The notes under the pieces: generated by a model
Told to the model about the DNA's origin: nothing
Seen by the model: only the letters and a program-made list of their open reading frames with translations
Database searches by the model: none
Position numbers and translations under genes: made by a program
In this document: positions 1 to 10,284 of the stretch, piece by piece
Layout: each line of letters starts with the position of its first letter
Position numbering within the stretch: the first letter of the stretch is position 1
NCBI GenBank assembly: GCA_011799875.1
Contig: CM022298.1
Location: 52,086,434 to 52,150,433, forward strand
Direction: 5' to 3'
Length of the DNA: 64,000 nt
DNA from: Thinopyrum elongatum
Lineage: Eukaryota; Streptophyta; Magnoliopsida; Poales; Poaceae

Positions 1-1561
1 AGATTACGTGTAAATCATTGAGCATAGCAAGTACGTGATCACCGGTATGCATGGCGGGCTTCTTCCGGTGATCTGCCTAGCCTTTGAAATGCTTGCCTTT
101 CTTTCGACATTGATGGTTGGTCGGAAGAAATCGACGATCCCCCAGGTACACATTCTTCCTGCATTTGTCCATGTATATACTTTCGGTGTCAGCTAAACAG
201 TGCATGCATGCGTGGTATCCCTTGTTTGTCTGTCCTGAAAGGTTACTGAGAGGAGGCCAATCATTGATGGTTACAAACACCAACGCATGCAGGTCAAATT
301 CCTCCTGCCTGTGCTCATCCCACACACGTACACCGTTTCCATTCCATAGCTATAAAAGTTCTTCAACTAATGGCCTTAGGTACACATCAATGTCGTTGTC
401 GGGTTGCTTAGGGCCTTGGATGAGTACTGGCATCATAATGAACTGTCGCTTCATGCACAGCCAAGGAGGAAGGTTATAGATACATAGAGTCACGGGCTAG
501 GTGCTGTGATTGCTGCTCTGCTCCCCAAAAGGATTAATGCCATCCGTGCTTAAACCAAACCATATGTTCCTTGCGTCACCTGCAAACTCCTCCCAGTACT
601 TTCTCTCGATTTTTCTCCACTGCGACCCATCAGCGGGTGCTCTCAACTTCCCGTCTTTCTTACGGTCCTCTCTGTGCCATCGCATCAACTTGGCATGCTC
701 TTTGTTTCTGAACAGACGTTTCAACCGTGGTATTATAGGAGCATACCACATCACCTTCACAGGAACCCTCTTCCAGGGGGGCTCGCCGTCAACATCACCA
801 GGGTCATCTCGTCTGATCTTATACCGCAATGCACCGCATACCGGGCATGCGTTCAAATCCTCGTACGCACCGCGGTAGAGGATGCAGTCATTAGGGCATG
901 CATGTATCTTCTGCACCTCCAATCCTAGAGGGCATACGACCTTCTTTGCTGCGTACATACTATCGGGCAATTCATTATCCTTTGGAAGCTTCTTCTTCAA
1001 TATTTTCAGTAGCTTCTCAAATCCTTTGTTAGGCACAGCATTCTCTGCCTTCCACTGCAGCAATTCCAGTACGGTACCGAGCTTTGTGTTGCCATCTTCG
1101 CAATTGGGGTAAAACCCTTTTTTGTGATCCTCTAACATGCGATCGAACTTCAGCTTCTCTTTTTCACTTTTGCACTGTCTCTTTTTATCAACAATGACCC
1201 GGCAGAGATCATCATCGGGCACATCATCTGGTTCCTCTTGATCTTCAGCTTCCCCCATTGCAGCATCACCGTATTCAGGGGGCACATAGTTGTCATCATC
1301 CTCTTCTTCTTCGTTGTCTTCCATCATGACCCCTATTTCTCCGTGCTTGATCCAAACATTATAGTGTGGCATGAAACCCTTATAAAGCAGGTGGGTGTGA
1401 AGGGTTTTCGAGTCAGAGTAAGACCTCGTATTCCCACAGCTAGGGCATGGACAACACATAAAACCATTCTGCTTGTTTGCCTCAGCCACTGCGAGAAAAT
1501 TATGCAGGCCCTCAATGTACTCGGAGGTGCGTCTGTTTCCGTACATCCATTGCCGGTTCAT
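1..1561 (-). pseudogene. TNP2-type CACTA transposase, N-terminal half, several stops
   Basis: Reads from an ATG at 1561 towards the left edge in one frame. Residues 1-75 carry the transposase-associated domain (MNRQWMYG, then CCPCPSCG, a Cys cluster that may bind zinc). A run of acidic residues follows at about 85-120, and then the Tnp2 (Transposase_21) region with CPNDCILYRG, CPVCGALRYKI and FGLSTDGINPFG. It is collinear with the fuller copy in element D. Three in-frame TAG codons break it: 497-499 (Trp in D), 350-352 (Gln in D) and 77-79 (Glu in D). In the family the product cuts the element at its TIRs. This copy cannot make a full protein. The start is chosen because the same ATG follows an intron-like acceptor in D. 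Confidence 0.9.
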
Positions 1562-1712
1562 CTACATGCATTATATATAATTAAGTGTGTCAAAAACCAT
1601 TACAGAACATCGTGAATAGATAAGTGACCAAATTAATAGAAGTTCATCATCACATTAAAACCAAAGTGCATACATAGTTCTCTAGAGCATATAATTAAAC
1701 CATACATGGAAA

Positions 1713-2158
1713 CTATGTAAAACATTTCAATGCAACAACAAATGCGATCATAATTGCAACCAAGGTAACAATTGATCCAACGGCATAATGATACCAAGCC
1801 TCGGTATGAATGGAATATTTTGTAATCTTTCTAATCTTCAAGCGCATTTCATCCATCTTGATCTTGTGACCATCGACGACATCTGCAACATGCAACTCCA
1901 ATATCATCTTCTCCTCATCAATTTTTTTTAATTTTTCCTTCAAGTAATTGTTTTCTTCTTCAACTAAATTTAACCTGTCGACAATAGGGTCGGTTGGAAT
2001 TTCCGGTTCACATACCTCCTAGATAAAAATATCTATGTCACGTTGGTCGGCATAATTGTCATAGACAATAAATGAACCAAATAGTTATAAAATATAATAT
2101 ATACCACATCCGAATCATAGACAGGACGAGGGCCGACGGGGGCGGATACCAAAACCAT
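1713..2158 (-). CDS. Small two-exon coiled-coil / tail-anchored protein of CACTA A
   Basis: Exon 1 is 2158-2105 (18 codons, MVLVSAPVGP...). The intron is about 86 bp with GT..AG borders. Exon 2 is 2018-1713 and stays in frame. The predicted protein of about 119 residues has a charged, heptad-like middle (LKKIDEEKMILELHV) and one C-terminal hydrophobic helix (AVGSIVTLVAIMIAFVV) ending KCFT, which looks like a tail anchor. The same gene is in element D (open) and element C (one stop). It lies upstream of TNP2 on the same strand. I do not recognise a named family. Start and splice sites are chosen because they coincide in A and D. The function is unknown. Confidence 0.65.
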
Positions 2159-2410
2159 CGCACTATATAATAACAAACAATAATAAAAGTAAGAAAATTA
2201 TACAAGTATCTATCTAAATCATACAAGTAAGAATTTTTTTTCTTTTAGAAAGAAGATAAGAACAAGAGGCTCACCACAGTGGTGCCGGCGACGAGATCGG
2301 CGCGGGTGATCGACGGCGGTGAAGACGGGGACGGGACGTGACGGACCGCTAAACCTAGACAAATCTTGAGGAAAATGGAGCTTGGAGGTCGAGCTTGGAG
2401 AGGAGAAAGC
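2159..2410 (-). other. 5' leader of CACTA A small gene, noncoding
   Basis: No open frame is supported here. The segment is collinear with 41560-41813 of element D and ends in a shared stretch with a possible 5'-UTR intron: on the minus strand, GTGAGCCTC follows a GC-rich exon-like segment and an AG lies just before the ATG. It is probably the transcribed leader. Confidence 0.5.
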
Positions 2411-2534
2411 TTAAGCAGTGTAGCTCGGGCATTTCATCAAACACCTCATGTGCATAGGAGGTGAGCTAGAGCACCACAAAGCCCTCCCCTCGCCGACCAG
2501 AAAAAACAGAGCAGTGGAGTACTCTGCTCGCGGG

Positions 2535-2848
2535 CGAGGGGGTATATATAGGCACCTCATCGGTCCCGGTTCGTGGGTGGAACCGGGACTAAAGCCACAC
2601 CTTTGGTCCCGGTTCCAGCCACGAACCGGGACCAATGGTTGTGGGCCAGGAGCGAGGCCCATTGGTCCCGGTTCATGTCTGGAACCGAGACCAAAGGGGC
2701 CAGACGAACCGGGACCAATGCCCCACGAGTCCCGGTCGGCCCCTGGGCTCACGAACCGGGACCTATACCCCCATTGGTACCGGTTCATGACTGAACTGGG
2801 ACTAATGGGTTGGCCAGGCCTGGACCAAAGCCCTGTTTTCTACTTGTG
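2535..2848. repeat. 5' subterminal repeats and TIR of CACTA A
   Basis: At least eight copies, in both orientations, of a core GGTCCCGGTTCGTG/CACGAACCGGGACC occur in about 250 bp and end in the TIR at 2848. In En/Spm elements such subterminal repeats are binding sites for the element-encoded TnpA-type protein. Many copies pair into short hairpins, for example around 2570-2640. Confidence 0.85.
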
Positions 2849-2980
2849 AGTTTCCGGACTTGTATATCTGGAAAGTCCCACTTTCGACAAACCATAGGGA
2901 ATCTTTGTAATAGTTAGGGTGCTTATGTGTTTTGCCATTTGAAACGTGTACTTTTGTGCTTCGGACAAACGTGTACCTTT
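2849..2980. other. Unassigned spacer between CACTA A and the 336-bp array
   Basis: About 130 bp after the A terminus match neither the other CACTA copies here nor a recognisable gene. A short minus-strand open frame crosses the boundary into A but has no support. It may be a diverged part of B. Confidence 0.35.
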
Positions 2981-3905
2981 CTGACTTCATTTGCTATTTT
3001 TCAGCTCATTTACTGATTTTTTTAGAGCTAAATTACCCTGAAATTGAAAAGCAGTACAAATGAACTCTGAAAAGGTTCAAAGTTGGCATGGTATCATCAT
3101 TTCACCCACATAGCATGTGCAAAAAAGTTGCGAGGGTTGCGGCAAAAACTGGATGCACTTCGTGTACAAAATGGACAATCTCTTTCGAAGTATCAGGGTT
3201 TCGGATGAAAACTCATCTGTTACAAAGGCAATTCATTTTTTTGAACTTATTACAATTCCAGACTTTTTGTGCGTTCAGTACGCACCATGCAAATCCACGT
3301 CATCAACTTTCAACACTTTCTGACATCATTTGCTATATTTCATGCATTTACTGATTTTTTTGAGCTAAATGACGCTGAAATTGAAAAGCAGTACAAATGA
3401 ACTCTGAAAAGGTTGAAAGTTGGCATGGTATCATCATTTCACCCACATAGCATGTGCAAAAAAGTTGAGAGAGTTACGGCAAAAACTGGATGCACTTCGT
3501 GTACAAAATGGACAATCTCTTTCGAACTATCAGGGATTCGGACGAAAACTCATCTGTTACAAAGGCAATTCATTTTTTGAACTTATTACAATTCCAGACT
3601 TTTTGTGCGTTCAATATGCACCATTCAAAGCCACGTCATCAACTTTCAACCCTTTCTGACATCATTTGCTATTTTTCATGCATTTACTGATTTTTTGAGC
3701 TAAATTACCCTGAAATTGAAAAGCAGTACAAATGAACTCTGAAAAGTTTGAAAGTTGGCGTGGTATCATCGTTTCACCCAAAAAGCATGTGCAAAAAAGT
3801 TGAGAGGGTTACGGCAAAAACTGGATCCACTTCGTGTACAAAATGGACAATCTCTATCGAAGTATAAGGGTTTCGGACGAAAACTCATTTGTTACAAAAG
3901 GCATT
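2981..3905 (+). repeat. 336-bp tandem array of CACTA B, about 2.7 units
   Basis: The marker GCAGTACAAATGAAC recurs at 3051, 3388 and 3723, spacings of 337 and 335 bp. Each unit contains GGCATGGTATCATC, GTGTACAAAATGGACAATC and ACTCATCTGTTACAAA. The same unit and period occur in elements C (32143-33285) and D (45741-46625). Short open frames inside are by-products of the repeat. Confidence 0.9.
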
Positions 3906-4205
3906 TCATTTTTTAAATAACCTAAGTTTTATGAAATTGAATATAATGATAAAACACACTAATATTAAACATAAGAAAAAAGAATCACTGGAAAATCTAT
4001 TTTTAAATTTAAGTTATTCACAAACTAGTGATTCACACAAATTTCAAATAATTCAAATTTAAACTATTCAAATTTGAAAACTACTGGCACTAACAGAAAG
4101 TTTGTAATTTTTTATACCTAAAGCATAAATATTCACAAAGAAACTCTAAATACAGCAAAAAACAAATCAGAAATAAATAAATCAGAAAAGAAAATAAAAC
4201 TAAAT
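3906..4205. other. AT-rich spacer of CACTA B
   Basis: Non-coding and very AT-rich. It is homologous in reverse complement to about 31840-32080 of element C (shared markers CACTAATATTAAA and ACTACTGGCACTAACAG), which supports B and C as one family. The internal ACTAGTG here is not an element end. Confidence 0.7.
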
Positions 4206-4625
4206 AAAAAAAGCCCGCCTACTGGGCCACAGCGGCCTGCATACGACTAGAAACACAACCTGGGGTTGGGCCAGGATGCAGGCCCACAAGGCCCAGTAGG
4301 CCCACAGGGCAGCGCGGCAGAGTTAGGCCCAGAAGCCTGCTATGGAGAGGAGTTCGAGACAGCAGCCGCGCCGGGGCTTTTAAACAAGTGCGAACGCCCC
4401 TCGGCTAGCGAGGTGGGACTAAACTTGCCGCACCGCACCTGCGCCAGCGCACCCCCTTTAGTACCGGGTCGTGGCTCCAACCGGTACTAAAGGTGGGGTC
4501 TTTAGTACCGGTTGGAGCCACGGCCTGGTACTAAAGGGGTGCGCTTCCTGCCACTTGGCCTGGCCAAAACAGATCTTCAGTACCGGTTGGTGGCTCCAAC
4601 CAGTACTAAAGGTCCAACCTTTGTA
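4206..4625 (+). repeat. Interior subterminal-type repeat block of CACTA B
   Basis: A conserved block begins CCCGCCTACTGGGCC and passes GCATACGACTAGAAAC and GAGGTGGGACTAAAC. It then gives four or so inverted copies of TTTAGTACCGGTT/AACCGGTACTAAAGG at 4455-4615. These look like terminal TnpA-type sites but lie about 6 kb from the 3' end, between the array and the second coding block. Elements C and D have the matching block. Confidence 0.75.
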
Positions 4626-5109
4626 TACAGCACTTGAAAAATTTCAGTTTCCCTCTGTTCTTCCTCTGTTTCTTCCTCTTCGTCGACGACGCACAGCCTG
4701 CCCGGCCTGATCCACGCCGTCGCCGCACCCGACGCGCCGCCCCCGACACGCCGCCCACGCCGTCCCCCGTCGCGCCGCCCGCCGCCCCCGACGCGCTGTC
4801 CACCGCCCCCGTCGCGTGCCGCCCCTCCCTCGAGCTCGCACGTTGTCGCCGTCGCCGCCGCCGATGCCCCGCTGTGAGCCCCTGCCGCCATGGCCGCCCT
4901 CACACACACACATGCACACACACACACATATTTTCTTATTTTCTTATTTTCTGTTTTTTAGTTTTTTATAGTTTTAGTTATAGAAATGTTAGATGAATTT
5001 TAGATATAGAAAAGTTAGTTAGATGAATGTTGACATTTTCTTTCACTAGATGATTAGATGTATCTAGAAAAAAGGTAAGGAAATTTGAACTTTTAGGTAT
5101 ATATATATA

Positions 5110-5157
<48 letters not shown>

Positions 5158-5341
5158 TATATAATATATATATATTTATAAATGTTAGAGAATTAGATAT
5201 ATAAATGTTAAATGCATGTTTTTTTTAGTTTTTTATACTTTTAGTATAGAAATGTTAGATGAATTTTAGATATATAAATGTTAATTAGATATATAAATGT
5301 TATTTAGAAATGTTATATTGTTAGCTTTTTATACGTGAACG
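4626..5341 (+). other. GC-rich then AT-rich leader of the second CACTA transcription unit
   Basis: 4680-4900 is strongly GC- and CpG-rich (CCGCCGCC-type runs), followed by short CA repeats at 4901-4929 and AT-rich DNA up to the ATG at 5342. Frames that stay open across the GC-rich part are composition artefacts and are not conserved with C. Element C has a comparable GC-rich segment (31030-31260) at the same place, so this may be the promoter or 5' UTR of the second unit. Confidence 0.5.
5097..5158. repeat. (AT)n microsatellite
   Basis: A near-perfect AT dinucleotide run with one C interruption, inside the AT-rich leader of element B. Likely length-variable. Confidence 0.95.
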
Positions 5342-5776
5342 ATGCCCGGCCCGCATCCTCGCCGTCGACCCGTTCGCGATGAAGTCCGGCTTCAGAGGAG
5401 CCATGTCCGGGACTGGGCTCCGCCGGGCTGGCACTGGGAGGTGCTACCTTCAGGGGCGCGCCGCTTGGTGAGGAACCCGGCCCCGGGTCCCGTCGTCGAC
5501 CCGATGCTCCTTTGGTGGCGTTCACGTGGGCCACTTTCGGTGCGGAGGGAGCCGGCGCCGCCGGAGGTGGTACGTCGCCGTGTCAGGGAGGAGGAGGAGC
5601 ACGTCCGTCGCTACATGGCTGCTATGGACGTTAGGTTCTCCAATACCTGGCAGGTTCTTCGGGGAACTCACCCGAGCTATGATCCTGTGATGATTCCTTC
5701 TCTATGGTTGTCCACCGCCCGCGCCTCAGGAACCGCGAGTGTACTAGATTATTCGATAGTATTCGATCTATATTAG
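5342..5776 (+). CDS. 145-aa CACTA-associated protein, unknown function
   Basis: An open frame beginning MPGPHPRRR and ending VFDLY. Element C has an aligned intact homologue (30439-30014) with the same start and the same final FDLY, so the frame has been kept in two independent copies. Conserved blocks are PPGWHWEVLPSG near residue 30, RGPLSVRR near 65, RRRVREE near 80, DVRFSNTWQVL near 95 and HPSYDPV near 110. It is basic at the N-terminus, with no signal peptide and no membrane helix. It lies directly upstream of the PF03004/C48 gene on the same strand. I recognise no named domain. It could be a DNA-binding accessory protein, but that is a guess. Confidence 0.6.
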   Translation: MPGPHPRRRPVRDEVRLQRSHVRDWAPPGWHWEVLPSGARRLVRNPAPGPVVDPMLLWWRSRGPLSVRREPAPPEVVRRRVREEEEHVRRYMAAMDVRFSNTWQVLRGTHPSYDPVMIPSLWLSTARASGTASVLDYSIVFDLY

Positions 5777-6037
5777 CTAGCTAGCTAGTGATGTATTCGA
5801 TATATAATATTCGATACGATGTATTCGAGATTATATATATTATTCGATAATATTCGAGACGATGTATTTGAGATTATATATATTATTCGATAATATTCGA
5901 GATGATGTATTTGAGATTATATTCGATGATGCATATTATGTACTATGATTCAGTTTTTCCTTATTGATTGCATGCATGCATTGTAATTTGAATACTAAAT
6001 TGTTTTATATTTCTTCTGGATTAGTTAAATAAAAGCT
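5777..6037. repeat. ATTCGA-rich minisatellite between the two second-block genes
   Basis: From about 5795 to 5930 a unit of roughly 50 bp (GATGTATTCGAGATTATATA plus TATTCGATAATATTCGAGA) repeats about 2.7 times with few changes. A related ATTCGA-rich array lies at the same place in element C (29880-30050). The rest, to 6037, is AT-rich leader. Confidence 0.75.
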
Positions 6038-7819
6038 ATGGCGGACAATACCGGCAGAGAAGGAGAAGAGGCCCTGTTCGAGATCATACGCTCCCCTCAT
6101 CGGCCAAATGATCAGAATGAAGAAGATGACGGCTCCCAATATCTGAACAATACCGAGGGTGATATGATATTCGATCAAGATGCCCGAATTGATGAAGTCC
6201 AGAACTATGATTATGATGACGAAGAAAATGTTGATCTTGAAATAACAGAGACCGGCGAGGTATATTTATATAAGCAGGCATCTGGTGATCATCACCTGTT
6301 TTAAATGATTTGAAGATATATTAACGAATCGATCTTTCTTCTTTCAGGCCTCCGGATCGAGCAAATCTTCTACAAGCAGCAGGACAGTGCGAGGCCCGGC
6401 CAAAAAGTTGAAGTAGGGCGTAAAGTACAACATCGATGCCATCAGACCTAATGGCGAACCAAGTGAGCCTAAGAAGAATGCGAACAAGTTCATTCATTAG
6501 TGCGGAGTTCTTGTGAAGGACCAAATCCCGATCTCCATGCAAGAATGGAAAAAGGCAGCAAAGGAACGTCCAGATCTTACTTTTGTCGACCAAAGAGCAA
6601 AAGATCGGCTTTGGAATCTCTCATGGAACATTTCACCCTACCAGATCATTTCATAGATGCAGATGTGCAGAAAGTCAAGGACGCTGCTCTTAGGAAGATG
6701 GCAATTGCATTCAGCACCCACAAGAAAACTATATGGGCCAAGTACGTCGTAGGAGAAAAGAAGACTCCAGAATTCACGGGAACACTGGAGAAGCAAAGAG
6801 ATCACTGGCGCGCTTTCGTGAAATTCAAGGAATCGGAATTATCTAAGGAACGGTCGAGCATAAACAAGATCAATGCCGCAAAAAAGGAGCATTTCCATAC
6901 GCTGGGGCCAGGTGGCTACGCGGTGGCCTGGCCTAAGTAGGGTAAGTCCGAGCAACAGATGCTGGATGCAGGGGTCACTCCAGTTACATTAAGCTGGCCG
7001 GAAAGTTGCAGGACTTGGTTCTATGCGCATGGGGGGCGTTGGACCCGAAGACAGGCAAGGTTTTGAAGAAGGCAAGTCTTAAAGGAGCCGACGACAAGTT
7101 ACTTGTTGCAATAGAAGAGGCTCGAACGGTGGTGTTCACGCCCAACAGAGAGAACGACGAGCTTACGTGCGCCCTGGGAAATCCTGAACACCCGGGAAGA
7201 ACACGAGGCAAAGGCGTTGTTCCGTGGTATGACGGGTTTGCGGACTAGAACACCGACTACAGAAGCCGTGCGAGAAAGAAGATGGAGGAAGAGAAGAAGA
7301 GGAAGCTGGAGGAGGAGCAGAGGATGCACGAAGCAGAATGCTTTAAAGGCCTAGAATCAGCGCACGCGGAGTTGGCACTCCAATTCCAGCGGTAGCAGCA
7401 GCAAATCGACTCACTTAGCCAAGAAAGGGGGTCTCAGCAGCGGCAGCAGCTAGCGGATGATCCAGCATTGGATAGCACCGTCTCATCCATGCCGAGAAGC
7501 ACCGTGGGTTCCGCCCCGAGCGAGGCACTGCTGGATACATACCCTATGGATGACATCATGGAGAACACTAATTGTGAGCTACACTTCAAAATGAAGAACA
7601 TATCCATAAAGGTGGCGGACGTCGTTGCTTATACAAATCCCCCCAAAGCAACCTTCCATTGTAACCCGATTCCAGCTGGCTATGCTCGTGTCGTGGTTGA
7701 TGAAGTGGTGGCACAATATTCGGGGCTAGAGCCTGACATTCCTGGAGATGACGACGAGCACACACTGGGAGAGGCCATACATTGTATCATCCTATGGAGA
7801 AAGGATTGCATCATCTTTC

Positions 7820-8080
7820 CAAGGCCACCGACACCGCGTCAGCCGACTCCTCCTCGAAGTCCGCCACCGCGTCAGCAGACTCCCGCTCTTCCAAGTCATC
7901 AGCCGCCGCCTCAGCAGAGTCCTGCTCCTTCAAGTCCGCCAACGCGTCAGGCCACTCCTCCTCCTCCAAGTCCGGCACCGCGTCAGCCCACTCCTCCTCC
8001 TCCAAGTCCGGCAACGCGTCAGCCCACTCCTCCTCCTCCAAGTCAGGCACCGCGTCAGGCGTCTCCGCCGCCTCAGCGGG
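7820..8080 (+). repeat. 36-bp minisatellite encoding a Pro/Ser/Thr-rich linker
   Basis: Units near CGTCAGCCCACTCCTCCTCC followed by AAGTCCGGCA repeat about seven times and encode RQPTPPPPSPA-like motifs. Element C has fewer units at about 28010-28110, so the length varies between copies. Open frames in the other phases are by-products of the repeat. Confidence 0.85.
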
Positions 8081-8996
8081 CTACACCGCCTAAGCAACAG
8101 CGGAAGAGAGCCGCCGCAGCTATGGTGGCTAGCGGTACAAGTACAGGTATAGGAGGCAAGAAATACCAATTTGGTCCAAGCCTCGCGCCTCTTCCGAAGA
8201 GGCCTTACGACCTGACTGAGGAAAACGAAGCAGAAGTGCAAGAACAAGAGAGGGCCCATTTTGGACCGAAACCGCCACCGCCGCCAAAGGAGAAAGTACC
8301 TGAGCATGTCATTGACCACTTTATTCGTATGGCTGAACCACCAGCTCCCAAGCCTATTGACTCAGACTATGAGCGCCAAATCAGGAAGGCATATCAAGCA
8401 CAAAAAAAGAAGGGGTCGAGCTCCAGCTCCAGCTCCAACCAAGCAACTGCCAAAAAAAGCGGAAAAACTGTTCCCCAGCTGGGAGAACAGGCGGTGCAAT
8501 CGATCCCCCCGCTCATTGTACCAACACATGCAAGTACCGGCGCCGATCAGCTGGTAATAACCGACGAGCATAGAAGGTAGGTTGTAGAGCTCGGTATCAC
8601 TATTTATCAACTCCTAGAGATCAAGCCCATGAATATGCTTAGAGAGGAGGACATGAAACGGAAATATGCTTGCGGCGAACCTTTGGTCAAGCCTGAGGAG
8701 GTCAAGAAGCTCACAACAAGAATGTATGAATTGCATGAATGGTACATGAAAATTGCCAAGACTACCAATCGCGAGTCCCTCATGGTGAAAGTCAAGGCAG
8801 AGCATTACTTCCATGAAAAAGATTTGTGGGTTGAGTTTCAAGAAATGTTTCAGTTATTCAATCAAGACACACTCGGCAAATCTATCGTCAGTTGCTATTG
8901 TCTGTAAGTGATTTCTTTCTGTAATTTAAGTCTCAATCTAGCTGTAGTGCTTGTTGATAATTACCTATAATTATTCTTTTCTGTGGTATTATGCAG

Positions 8997-10045
8997 GATG
9001 AAGATCTATGAAATGAATAAAGATGGACGCTATGGCATTGGGTTCATTGACCCAAATACCATTAATCAAGAGACATGGTCACAAGAATGGTATCGAGAAG
9101 AAGTAGAGAAAAACATGCTAGAGTTCTTGAAGAAACTCAACAGCAATCGAGATATACTACTTCCTTACAACTTCAGGTGAGTCACACTGTCTTGTACTAC
9201 AAATTCTGTTTTTGCTTACTAGCTAGATGTTAATAAGTGCATAGGGTGTAGGGTAGTTGATGAGTGTTATGCACATGCCCGCTTAATTTATACATGCAAA
9301 CGTGTGCGCATGCAGTTTCCACTGGATCTTGTTAATCATTCAAGTTGAAGATGGAAAAGTTGAAGTACTCGACAAACTACTTAAACCAGTTACTGAGTAC
9401 GAAATCGTGAATGGGATAGTCAACAGGTAATTTCAATTATTATTGAACTATATATGTCGGCCTCTTTAGTTCGTCATTTCCTGATATCAACTAATTAATA
9501 ACTCCTTTATTCATTTTCTTTGCCGGCGGGTAGGGCTTGGGAAAAGTTCATCAAAGAGGTTCTAGGCACTTGGAAAGAAAAGCTGAAATGGTATCAACCC
9601 AAGGTAATTAATTAAGTAGTACAAGCTAGCTACCATCTCTTTAATTCTAGTTTAAATACCATTAATTATCATGCTTGATTAATTATTATCTAATTGAATT
9701 CTATTCTCGTAAAGGCCATGAAGTAGGCGCGGGGACTGGTTTATGTGCATACTACATTTGCGAGAACATTCGCATGATGGCGTCCGAAAGGAGCAGATCT
9801 GATAGACAGATATGGGTACGTTTGCCAGAACACTATTCACAATTTTTACATCATTATCGATATCTAATATATATACACACAACTAATACATGCATATTTG
9901 ATCTCCTTCTTTAAAGTTAAACGAGATGCGGGATAAGCTCCTACCAACGGATCGCGTACGAGCAATTCAAGAGGAAATAGCGAGATTTTTGCTCGACCAG
10001 GTCATAGATCCCAAAGGAGAATACCATTACCCGGTACCGCAGTAA
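8997..10045 (+). other. C48 (ULP1/SENP-like) protease domain exons of CACTA B
   Basis: The exons splice in frame through good GT..AG borders: YNF|SFHWILLI carries the catalytic His (FHW, exon from 9316), VEVLDKLL carries the Asp about 17 residues on, and GTGLCAYYICENIR (about 9737-9776) carries the Cys. The order His-Asp-Cys and the spacing fit ULP1-type SUMO proteases, which cleave SUMO precursors or remove SUMO from targets. The Cys exon needs a small indel corrected near 9727 to stay in frame with the exon before it. Element C lost these exons at the 26834 junction. Confidence 0.7.
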
Positions 10046-10284
10046 TGCCTCCATGTAGGAGAAATTGTATATACCAACTTGTATATGTACATGTGTATGT
10101 GTGAATGGTGGTGCGAGACATTCGATGATATATATATATATATGATCAGTTCTATGAGAAATTCTATTTATATATATGCATAACATGTACAATATGTAGT
10201 ATCGTAAAATACCAGTAAATGAAAAAGAATTAAATGGAAAACACAAAATTAAAGGAAAAAGAAATCATAAACCCAAAACCCCCT
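10046..10284. other. 3' untranslated AT-rich tail of CACTA B
   Basis: Non-coding, AT-rich, with short TA repeats near 10128-10144 and A-rich DNA up to the subterminal repeats. I see no gene. Confidence 0.6.

Larger units (their letters stand above)
1..2848 (-). mobile_element. CACTA element A, 5' part, runs off left edge
   Basis: The terminus at 2848 reads, on the minus strand, CACAAGTAGAAAACAGGGC, which matches the start of element D at 41125 (CACTAGTAGAAAACAGGGC) apart from one base in the CACTA core. Inward come subterminal repeats, a 5' leader, a small two-exon gene and TNP2, in the same order as in D. The 3' half and the other TIR lie outside the window. A and D are clearly one subfamily; C has a different sequence just inside its TIR. 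The mutated terminal pentamer would probably impair excision. The flank at 2849 belongs to element B material, so A probably inserted into B, but the 3-bp target duplication cannot be checked here. Confidence 0.88.
6038..10045 (+). pseudogene. CACTA second gene: PF03004-like region plus ULP1-like C48 protease
   Basis: Exon 1 is 6038-6259 (MADNTGREGEEALFEI..., acidic). The intron ends in TTTCAG at 6347. A long exon 6348-8903 holds the plant Ptta/En/Spm transposase-type region (HFTLPDHFIDADVQKVK ... INAAKKEHFHTLGPGGY, about 6620-6930), a Pro-rich linker (7820-8080) and DLTEENEAEVQEQE. The protease exons are 8997-9176, 9316-9426, 9534-9603, about 9716-9815 and 9917-10045, ending VPQ. Damage includes in-frame TAG codons at 6414, 6498, 6938, 7246, 7393 and 8578, single-base frameshifts near 6613 and 7033, and a small deletion near 9727. 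Element C gives the comparison for most of these. It is not functional as it stands. Confidence 0.75.

Noticed and set aside
2981..3905. CRISPR-like or satellite centromere array
   Set aside because: The unit is 336 bp with no spacer structure, has fewer than four copies, and lies inside transposons; a eukaryotic context also excludes CRISPR.
4577..4996. Arg/Ala/Gly-rich frames in the CpG-rich leader of CACTA B
   Set aside because: Open in many phases because of composition, and not conserved in the matching leader of CACTA C.
7748..8319. Long frames on both strands overlapping the Pro-rich linker
   Set aside because: By-products of a 36-bp minisatellite whose length is a multiple of three; the frame continuous with conserved flanking motifs is the real one.
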